Shown: in pieces, positions 1 to 8,106 of the stretch | Numbering within the stretch: position 1 is the stretch's first letter | Layout: each line of letters opens with the position of its first letter | Assembly: GCF_000003815.2 (NCBI RefSeq) | Contig: NC_049996.1 | Coordinates: 17,806,756 to 17,833,249 of the forward strand | DNA: 26,494 nucleotides | Reading direction: 5' to 3' | Source of the DNA: Branchiostoma floridae | Taxonomy: Eukaryota; Chordata; Leptocardii; Amphioxiformes; Branchiostomatidae | Translations under genes and position numbers: made by a program | The notes under the pieces: generated by a model | The model's input: the letters and a program-made list of their open reading frames with translations, nothing else | The model's database searches: none | Told to the model about the DNA's origin: nothing

Positions 1-627
1 ACTTGTTCGACTTCCGTTTGCGACTACTCTATGAGGACCAACAGAGGATACTGTTAACGGTCAAAACTCTTCTCTTATTTTCCAATTTATTGACGTACTC
101 TAAATGATATGATCGCCCCATCTCCATTATACATGAACTTGGATGGAAGCTTTCCGTCTATCAAAATTAGTTTAAGAAGAAACTACATCAAATAAAGCAT
201 TTACTAGTTTTCTCCCATTGCTGCAATGGCTAACAACACACAAATTAAGGAATTCACGAACAAGGTAATTGTTACAAGCAACAATCACAAATGTCAACTC
301 AACTGTCAAACAAGTCTTCTCCACATCCCCTGCACTGAAGGCTGCCCCAGTGTATCTGACTGGAAGGAAACAAGAAAAAGTGTCAAACCTAGGCTTAAAA
401 CATTGATAAATGGAAAATCTATCAGTATACATGTATGTTGTTACTTCAAACTGGTCGACACACTGCAATCAACTTGGACACATTTTATTGACAGTGACAT
501 TGAAAACAAACCAACAACCAAACATAAGCATCTTATTAGTATAAATGGGATGAGGGGGGAGTGTCTCGGGTAGGAATTGTGAGGGAGATGGGATGTGATG
601 AGGGAGGGATGTGATGTGACCACGTAA
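1..627. other. Non-coding, no recognised gene
   Basis: No recognisable gene was found. A 115-codon open frame on the plus strand (226-573) and an overlapping minus-strand frame (172-468) show no signal peptide, domain or splice context, and I do not recognise them. The end of this stretch (about 541-620) is G/A-rich. Confidence 0.5.
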
Positions 628-1690
628 GAAATATCCTCAATTACCAAGGCTTTGGACACATGGCTGAACCCGAGGTCATACCACGTAGATACAATCAGGC
701 CTAGGAAAAAAAATGTTGTGTTTCCTGTTTCCCTACCTACCCTAAAAAAACCTGCCGACCCTAGACTTTTTTTTGGGGGGGTGGGCAGTGGAGTCAGATA
801 GCTTCCAGATAGAATTTTTATTTAGCCTGCTTCCTATTGAAGTAAAACACTGCTTGTCCCATCTAATGAAGGATAAATATATCTATCATGCACAGAATTA
901 AAGTTTGACATTGAAAGACAAGTGTCATCATACATTTCAGTTTACTTTGTTCAACTGTATTGTAAATATGTATCACTAGAATTTTGGCTAGCCTAAAAAA
1001 AAATACAAGAAAAAAAAAAATAATCCCTACCTACCGACCCTAATTTTTTCAGGACTGAAACAGGAAACACAACATTTTTTTTCCTCTAAGGCCTCACCAC
1101 TCAGCTACGACAACGTTTACAAAATTACGTGCAAAATTGGCATTCCTCTATCCGAAACAATTCCAAACTCTCCTCTCTTTCTACATTGAACAAACATTAC
1201 AAGGAAGAAAATTACATTTCAACCATAAATAGCCTTGACGTTTGTAGGGCAATCACACAACTCAGAATTGGCTGTCACCGGAGATTCCAAAAAATCCCTA
1301 TCGACCAGAGGTTTTGTCCATTCTGTCCAGATCTAATTGAAGACGAATATCACTTTATGGTTTTATGTCCCAAATATTCTGATATACAAAATTGTCTGTA
1401 CACAAGGCTGTCATCTTACACACAAGGATTTATCTCAATGGACCTGAAGTGCAAATTCAAATACATCATGACATGTGACAATCCCTGCATGACAGATATA
1501 GGAAAATATATCAAAGAAGGTTTAGACATTAGAAATTCCTCCAATGATTGTAAAAGCCTCCAATGATTGTAAGAAACTTATCCCATACTACAACTTCTGT
1601 ATTAGTTAGATAAGCGTTAAGTTATAGAACTGTAGTTATGCAGATGCCATACTTTGTACCCCGTACAATTGTTGTGCAATAAAGCTATCT
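628..1690 (+). mobile_element. Non-LTR retrotransposon (LINE) 3' fragment
   Basis: This is a 5'-truncated remnant of a non-LTR retrotransposon: the C-terminal end of the reverse-transcriptase ORF plus its 3' UTR. The frame runs from 628 to 697 (ending ...NPRSYHVDTI), is broken by the inserted element at 698-1093, and resumes in the same frame at about 1097 with TQLRQRLQNYVQNWHSS. Its end has the cysteine/histidine knuckle typical of CR1/jockey-like RT tails: CPFC, then H and C in EDEYHFMVLCPKY. The ORF stops at 1566. A 3' UTR follows with AATAAA at 1678-1683, then purine-rich sequence. An in-frame stop at 625-627 and the lack of catalytic RT motifs show it is dead. The LINE identity is from family knowledge; the exact clade is uncertain. 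Confidence 0.75.
698..1093. mobile_element. Non-autonomous DNA transposon (MITE), GGCC-ended
   Basis: Inverted termini of about 35 bp are visible. The left arm begins GGCCTAGGAAAAAAAATGTT and the right arm, reverse complemented, begins GGCCTTAGAGGAAAAAAAAT; both continue with TGTGTTTCCTGTTT. The element is flanked by TCA at 695-697 and 1094-1096, a 3-bp target duplication. Removing the element and one TCA restores the reading frame of the surrounding LINE, which confirms the boundaries. The interior is AT-rich and non-coding, with CCCTACCTACC and GACCCTA near both ends in direct orientation. A TNA-type 3-bp duplication suggests a PIF/Harbinger-like mobiliser (inference). Confidence 0.8.
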
Positions 1691-4346
1691 CTATGTGAGA
1701 GAGGGAAGGAGGGAGGTAGAGAGAGAGGGGTGTGACGGGAGAGGGAGGTAGGGAGGCATGTTATAAAGGAGGCTATTTTTGGCCAATTTAACCTCCCAGA
1801 ACTGATGGTTTCATCACATAAGTAACACTGGACCTGTTCTGTGCTGCTGCTGCAGATTTACTCCCCCATTCTATGGGTTTTGCAGTGGTTTGCAACTTGT
1901 ACATGATTCTTGTCAATCTACATAATTTTAATAATTAATCTACAGTAATTTTGTGACCAATAGTATCTTGAATTTTCATGTGCCAAAACCAGATGAAAAC
2001 AGTGTACTTGGTACCATCAATAAAGACAATTAGGGTTGTTTGAGAAAAGGTGCTTTGGAAATTTTCAAACCTTCACTGTCCATGCATATCTCTGTATGAA
2101 TATACAATGAGTAAAATTTACAATCATTGCAAAAATGGGTTTGTTCCATCTAACTTTCCATTGTTTCATTACTACAAAAAAATTACATTTATCAAACATT
2201 ATTTGGTGCTTTAAGGCTTTTTCATCTTATATTCTTGAGGACAGTTTTGATTTCAGAAATGTTTCTTTTTACATTAGGGCAGAACGGTATATAATGATAA
2301 ACTTCAAAGAGGATGTCAGGGAAAACAGTTTGATCACAAAATGACTTTGAAAATACACTCCATTGCCATACAGAATGAAACAACAGACAATATAGCAAGT
2401 GCTTTCTTCCATAGGAAAATGCACTGTGTTCTCCACCATATCTGCAATGAAATATTAGTCACAACCTTAAACTAGATATTAGTACAAGAAATGGAAATTC
2501 TTTCAAAAATGACAATGAACAGCATGAAGGGCCAGTTATAATCAAATTGAAAGTTGTTTTTAACATGAATGTTACCAAAAATTCAGAGGATTGCAGACAT
2601 GCCCTGTCCCGACACTTTTCATTGTCATTTCCAGGGATCTGCATGGGGAGTCCATATAGCACTACATTTCCGAATGCAACAGTCACGAAATATGCTTCAT
2701 TTGTGCAGATTCAACACTTCACGCACAAAACAAATATTACTGTACATCTAACGTAAATTGGAGCGCCTCGACTTTGAATTACGCAAAATTAAAACAGCTG
2801 GTTACGCATTGCAGAATGCAGACCCCATTTCTGAAAGAATTCCAGAAGTAAAAGCCAACTCACGGTCAAGTCTGATGTTATCTTCTCTGTAGACAGCTGA
2901 CAGATCCTCCTGAAATACAGGTACACAGGTGGAACATGGACAGGCACACAGGATAGCTGACAGGTCCCACAGCACACACAGAAACATGGTCAGGTCCCAC
3001 ATGGTCAGATATACAGTATCAGCTTCCCACAACCTAGGGTATAAGAGAAAAAACTCATTCAGAGAAATCACTTGCCAAATTTACATACATCAGTAATATT
3101 CACAGTGCATGCATGTCATAGAACAAGATAAATTTAAGGCATCACAACATCTGGTTATCTACATTTATAACTTCTAAAACCTGCTTCAGCTTGGGAAAGA
3201 GAACATGATCCTTTGCAAAGCCAAAAGCAAACATTTATACCATGACCAAACAGCAATTACATGAAAATACATCTCACATAAGATACCACATCAAAACAAT
3301 CCAAATATGACATATTAGCATGCTCTGATGTAGAACAAAACTTCCTTAAGAAATTTGAGTTACCCCCTACAAAAACATTATAGCCATGATGCTAATGCTG
3401 TCTCTAAAATGGGGATGAAAAGGTTTTGCATCAAAGAGAGACATAGCGTAAACATGAATATTGTGATTCAAACAATTTCTACAGCATAGAAGAAGGCATA
3501 TGATATCACGAGTCATGACAATAAATCTTGAATATTAATCTGAAATATTAAGAACATAACATACAGGACAAATTCAACAAAATGTCAATGACAAGAAAAG
3601 TTAACTATATTGTACAAAATATTGCTAGACATTCTGAATACCCTTCATTGTTGTTAATATGAACATTCAGCACCAAGGACAGGGAAACAGTTATCAGTAA
3701 TAAACATTTAAATCCTAAATGATTCAGTCAGTTGAATAAGTCAATTTTCTATGTACTTGCCCAATAGGACAAGTGAATTGTAGAAAACTTGTTCCGCCTC
3801 TAAAAGGCTATGGGAATACCTTGAAGTTCACCTTTCTAGACATTGCAGAGACAAACATCTCACAACCTGAAATACCACAGATGCTGTATACATAATGCAT
3901 CACAATTCGTAGAAAGGGACCTTAAGTAAAGCATTTTGAACCTTGAATTCTCAGTAATCATATTCATACATGAATAATCTGTCTGGCTTAACAACTTTTT
4001 CCAAGAATTCGTTTCTTTGCAACTTAATGAAAAACGTTTCTATCAATGACAAATTGCACAAAAGCAAGGTAGACAGTGTGGTGTCCTGAAGTTTTGTTTT
4101 ATCTTTATGTTACTATTCATTCACAGACTGTTTCTGTTTCTTAAAAGTGAAACCCTGGGACTCTGTAGAAAACATTATAGATGGTATTCAGTTTTTATGT
4201 AGTACTACTTAAGGTAATGTCACTGAGGTTTGTTATTCTGTCCATGTCAAATTTCATTTGTTTTGTCCTTGTCAGCAAGGCTAGCCATTTCTAATAGCCA
4301 CAGGTAAGTTGGGCAGCCCTGGCTGTGTGTGCTGAACAGCCTGAAT
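1691..4346. other. Non-coding stretch, no supported gene
   Basis: AT-rich sequence starting with a GA-rich low-complexity tract (1696-1757). Short open frames here are random-looking. The only structure that might be coding is a 46-nt minus-strand segment at 2864-2909 with canonical splice signals, listed separately. The stretch could be intron of a gene outside the window or intergenic DNA. Confidence 0.5.
2864..2909 (-). other. Possible minus-strand mini-exon
   Basis: On the minus strand a pyrimidine-leaning tract ending in TATTTCAG precedes 46 nt that read EDLSAVYREDNIRLD in an open frame. GTGAGT follows directly. Both splice sites are near consensus, but the segment is short and no partner exon is visible, so it may be chance. 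Confidence 0.2.
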
Positions 4347-4562
4347 AAATATAAATATGCTTCACAAGAATTTGGATATTATAAAACTTCTTAAACCTAT
4401 AATATCAGAAGACTTGAACATGCGCAGTATTCAAGCATTGGCACATGCAGCGCTCCTGTTGCCATAGCAATACAGCCCAACTGAGATCAATCTTTGGGCC
4501 GCACAAATTAGATTTGTTGGTTCTCAGATTTTACATTGATCTGAAGCGCACTGACCTGGCTG
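4347..4562. repeat. Diverged repeat copy A with X-box-like motif
   Basis: This segment aligns by eye, in the same orientation, with 5053-5275. Shared landmarks in order are AAATATAA/ATATGC, CACAAGAATT, CATGCGC, GGCACA and CTCCTGTTGCCATAGCAATA, with weaker similarity towards CCTGGC. The best-kept block (4458-4471, GTTGCCATAGCAAT) resembles the RFX X-box consensus (GTTGCC, spacer, RGYAAC). Confidence 0.5.
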
Positions 4563-5052
4563 TTTGGCTGCCAATTTGCTATTGGATACAACGTTAGGCA
4601 TGCAGCAGGGGGAGGTTTAAGAATAGGGCAGTACTCAGAGACTATTATCACGAAAAGGCAGCGGATTAAGGTTTAAGCCAAATGTTATTATTATGGATAA
4701 ACTAAACTTTAACCAAGACTATTGCCACAAAAACAGAGTCCGAGGATTAAGGTCTAGGCCTACTACTACACATATGGGAGTAGTAAGTAGTAGTAATCTG
4801 TTCTCGACTGGCAGTTTTGACTTTTCCACCCAGCATAATGTTAAACACATTTTAAGCTTTTCTACCAGCATCATTTAAGCACTATGTTCTACATGTAAGC
4901 ATTGCTAAAAATGTGTAAAAACTCATAATGCAAAAGGTGACCTCATACATTTTGTATTGTATCATATATGTACATGTGGACCTTAGGTTTTCTAACTGAA
5001 AGGTCACAACATAATCCTAACACACATGCCGTCAACAGCCAAAAGGTCCACT
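4563..5052. other. Non-coding spacer between repeat copies
   Basis: No gene is supported. A short internal similarity (GGATTAAGG..TA.GCC at about 4663-4680 and 4744-4760) is the only pattern noted. Confidence 0.4.
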
Positions 5053-5275
5053 AAATATAAGATATGCCTTCTTCGCAAGAATTACTAGATATTAATAATT
5101 ATATAAGTTTTTAAATCCATGAATTTCAAACGCGTTGAGCATGCGCTGTATTGGCACTCAGTAGGCACACGTCACACTCCTGTTGCCATAGCAATACAGT
5201 CCAAACGAGTTCCATACAAATGAAATTGTGTGATTCTCTGTTTACAGTTTTCAGGCACGTGTGGATCCTGGCCTT
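5053..5275. repeat. Diverged repeat copy B with X-box-like motif
   Basis: This is the second copy of the repeat at 4347-4562, about 700 bp downstream in direct orientation. The X-box-like block is at 5182-5195 and is identical to the one in copy A, while the surroundings are much more diverged. Whether the pair is a local duplication or two insertions of a dispersed repeat cannot be told from this window. Confidence 0.5.
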
Positions 5276-5407
5276 TCTAAGGTCACAGCATGTGTGAGAC
5301 TTGTCATGTGACTACATGTATAATTATATCGCACCATCAGTGACTTAACGAAGACGTAATTAGTCTACTACAGCCCCACACCTCAAACAGAGCCGACAGG
5401 AGTGGAT

Positions 5408-5470
5408 TGTTTGTTTGTTTGTTTGGGCCTTTATTTCAACTCGATAAATACTCCATTGGCCTTCCAGGCC
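5408..5470 (-). mobile_element. Possible retrotransposon 3' end
   Basis: Read on the minus strand, this ends in GAGTTGAAATAAAGGCCC followed by a (CAAA)n run (plus strand (TTTG)n at about 5408-5425). That is the usual look of a non-LTR element 3' terminus: a poly(A) signal then a short simple-repeat tail. The 5' limit is not determinable and it may overlap the candidate exon. Confidence 0.35.
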
Positions 5471-5656
5471 GCTTTTCTTGGAGGTCAAGCTATTCCGGAT
5501 GGTAGAATCTATCAGCTATTGAGCTATAAGCAGTGGTACATTTGCACTGCTGAATCTATCAGTGAATGGTGGGATACAGGGCACTTTCTGGAGAGATCTG
5601 TCTACAGCAGTGCTGACGCTTGCGGACGGTTGATTGGTCCAATTATAACAGATGAG
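5468..5656 (+). other. Candidate orphan exon, unrecognised
   Basis: The segment lies between an acceptor-like CCTTCCAG and a donor-like GAG|GTAAAA. It is exactly 63 codons, phase 0 at both ends and open, within a 97-codon open frame (5402-5695). The translation is rich in aromatic residues and includes QWYICTAESISEWWDTGHF and SADACGRLIGPIITDE, more protein-like than the other random frames nearby. I do not recognise a family. The 5' side overlaps a possible retrotransposon end, so a repeat-derived chance ORF is the main alternative. Confidence 0.22.
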
Positions 5657-5782
5657 GTAAAACTCCACAAAAGATTGTCACTAAACAATGTCTGAGGGGA
5701 GAGGAGCCTGACTGTGTCTCGCCGAGGTTTAGCAAGGTAAGTGTTTTTCAAGGCTTTTTCAACAGTGTCTTTTCATGGAATG

Positions 5783-5964
5783 TACAGTCAAACCTGTATT
5801 AGGGGCCACCTCTACAGAGGGGCCACCTGTCCATAGTGGCCACTTTTTGCCGGTCCCTTGGATATTTTATCTACATGTTGCCACCTCTATACAGAGGCCA
5901 CCTGTCTATAGTGGCCAAAATTGTCTGGTCCCTTGAGTGGCCACTATAGACAGGTTTGACTGTA
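5783..5964. mobile_element. Short TIR element (TA duplication)
   Basis: Perfect inverted ends TACAGTCAAACCTGT (5783-5797) and ACAGGTTTGACTGTA (5950-5964) bound about 180 bp made of inverted copies of a 'GGCCACCTGTCTATAGTGGCC'-like phrase. Flanking TA suggests a Tc1/mariner-type TA target (inference). A second copy in the opposite orientation is at 14859-15022. The element is non-coding. Confidence 0.75.
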
Positions 5965-5965
5965 T

Positions 5966-6467
5966 TTAGGCCACAGCAAGTAATTTTATCGATGACATCC
6001 TCTGCAGACTGCAAAAATAATGAGATAGGGCGAAAAAAACAAGATGGGTAAAAAAAAACAAGATGGCTAAATTTTCAAAATAGACACCATAAACGTCTTA
6101 ACAAGAGTTTAAGTGACAAAACATGGTAGCACTGACAACAAATCATTAATTCCTGTATTCAAGAAGTGAAGTAGTGTTGTTTAAGTGACACTACTGTGGT
6201 AGACTGGTATTACTTACCAAGTTGCCAACTACACTTGTGACTTCCATAGTGGTGCCACTTTTACAGCTATTCAGCTGGTTTCACTTCTATAACTACAGCA
6301 ATGGCTACCACGCTAGTGTGACTTCTACAAGTACAATCAATAGGCTAAAACACAACATACTTTCCCATTTTGACACTTCCTCGTCATGTTGACCATTTCC
6401 AAAGAAATCAGGCGAAAATTAATGAGCGCGCGGATGTCATCCATAAAATTTACTTGCTGTGGCCTTA
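5966..6467. mobile_element. Harbinger-like MITE with TTA duplication
   Basis: Termini GGCCACAGCAAGTAATTTTA (from 5969) and the matching inverted end (to 6464) match over about 33 bp, through GATGACATCC. TTA at 5966-5968 and 6465-6467 is a 3-bp target duplication of the TWA type used by PIF/Harbinger elements. The interior is non-coding. It abuts the preceding TA-type element with essentially no spacer. Confidence 0.75.
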
Positions 6468-6611
6468 GTATCAATTAATTACAAGAATATCTGATGAGGT
6501 CTTAAAAACACAACTTTCTGCTACCTGTAACGCTGCTAGTTATTAGAATATAGAGAGGGAGAGAGAGACATATAGATATGCCTATATCCATTATCTATAT
6601 GATCTATATCT

Positions 6612-6685
6612 ACACATACACTGACACATGCACACAGACACACACACACACAGGCACACACAGACACACACACACACACAGACAT
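6612..6685. repeat. (AC)n microsatellite
   Basis: An interrupted CA dinucleotide tract with occasional CAGACA and CAGGCA interruptions, preceded by a GA/TA-rich patch. Confidence 0.85.
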
Positions 6686-6979
6686 AATTTCTTGAGTAGA
6701 GCCGGGCCTAAGCAGTCATTACATGTCTTACCCTGGTCTCCTCCCGTGAACAGTTGAAAGACCGCAAAGGGCAACGATTATGTAACTTCAAGTTTGAAAT
6801 AAACTCTATGATCTGGTTAAAAGAAAAACAACAATCCATCCAAGGCCTTATGCAGCTAAATCACAACACAGTGTCAAATGCTACAAGTCCAAGTCCAAGA
6901 GGAAATTGGTCTACTATCAATAACATATTGTTTCATTTCACAAAGCCTGCCTACGTTACTAGCTATGGGAGCAAGTGAG

Positions 6980-7100
6980 CAAATGGGTGGGTGAGTGAGT
7001 GAGTGAGTGAGTGAGTGGGTGAGTGAGTGAGTGAGTGAGTGGCTGGGACGGTGGGTTTTGTAAGTGAGTTAGTGAGTGAGTGTTAGAGTGAATGGGTGAT
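6980..7100. repeat. (GTGA)n microsatellite
   Basis: A tetranucleotide GAGT/GTGA array, clean in its first half and decayed in the second (GTGAGTTAGTGAGTGAGTG and similar). Confidence 0.85.
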
Positions 7101-7895
7101 TGAGCGTTTGTGAGAGAGTGAGTGATTGTAACGATTGCAGAGCTGTGTGGTCCAAGGGCTATTGAAACAGAGATGGACACTGCCCTATACACCATCTGGA
7201 GGACTCCAACTTATGTTTTAACTTCAATATTTTACTACAGGTGGAAGGTGGTTAGTTCCAGCCCTTTTCCTGGTGACATCTGCCAATGACAAGGAAAACA
7301 AGTGACTTCCTGTAGACCTGCGCCTGGTGAAATCGACTGCCATATTTACCAACGACTCTACACAGTGCAACTTATTCAAAGCCTGCTAACTCAGGTGTTG
7401 AACAACATTAGAATCTGTATCTACATGTATAAAGCCAGTATAACTGCCCTCCAGCATCAGCTATCTTGTCATCATCAAAGAGCTACTCAATGAAGCTCAT
7501 TGACTGAGATTTAAAGAGTGTATTGAAAATCCCATGTTTACATGTAGAATCTGAATTCTGTGTTGTATACAATTAGACAGTCGAAAATAATGTATAGCCA
7601 GTGTAACTGTACTGTATAGGCACAGTGGAACTATTTTACATACTTTAGCCTTTTAGCATAATACTTGTACTTATGATGCAGTCAAACATATCTATGTAAC
7701 GTATAATAATTATAATGACCATCCATCCAATGTGACCATTGTTTGGTGGTCCCTTGTATCATATTGTTTAACATTAATTTGACAGAATCTGTAATTATTA
7801 AGAATCCTGTCTGTAGTGATCACCAGGCCACATAGACCGGATTTTATCAGTTGGTCTTCTTGCGCAGTGTTGGCTAAATATTTCAGCTTTGCATA

Positions 7896-8047
7896 CACGT
7901 GACTGGCCAAATCACCCCAATCTCTTTTGACAAAAATTTAAACAACATACACACAACTAAAGTTCAATTAGCTTGGGGAAGTTTTCGAGACAAACTCTGT
8001 CTCTTTGTCAACCCGGGGATCTCATCTTGGAGTTTCTCTGTCACGTG
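7896..8047. promoter_or_regulatory. Two E-boxes upstream of the LRR gene
   Basis: Canonical CACGTG hexamers occur at 7896-7901 and 8042-8047. The second sits in TCACGTGA, 60 bp before the start codon, so it could lie in the promoter or the 5' UTR. E-box binding (bHLH factors) is family knowledge. No TATA box is obvious, and function is not shown. Confidence 0.3.
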
Positions 8048-8106
8048 AGGGTTGATGGACATTCATAGTCAGGTCTCGGGTAGTGCCGCCCCCAACCCCA
8101 AACAAG

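Larger units (their letters stand above)
6468..8106. other. Intergenic region with microsatellites
   Basis: No gene is supported. It contains (AC)n at about 6612-6685, a (GTGA)n tract at about 6980-7100 (the source of the HSLTHSLTH-like minus-strand frame) and AT-rich sequence leading to the promoter side of the LRR gene. Confidence 0.5.

Noticed and set aside
226-573. 115-codon plus ORF with an overlapping antisense ORF
   Set aside because: No recognisable domain, signal peptide or splice structure; length is within chance for this composition.
6959-7195. Minus ORF with HSLTHSLTH repeats
   Set aside because: Translation of the (GTGA)n microsatellite.
8083-8106. GTG start eight codons upstream of the LRR gene ATG
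   Set aside because: Non-ATG; the ATG at 8107 has good context and begins directly at a signal peptide.
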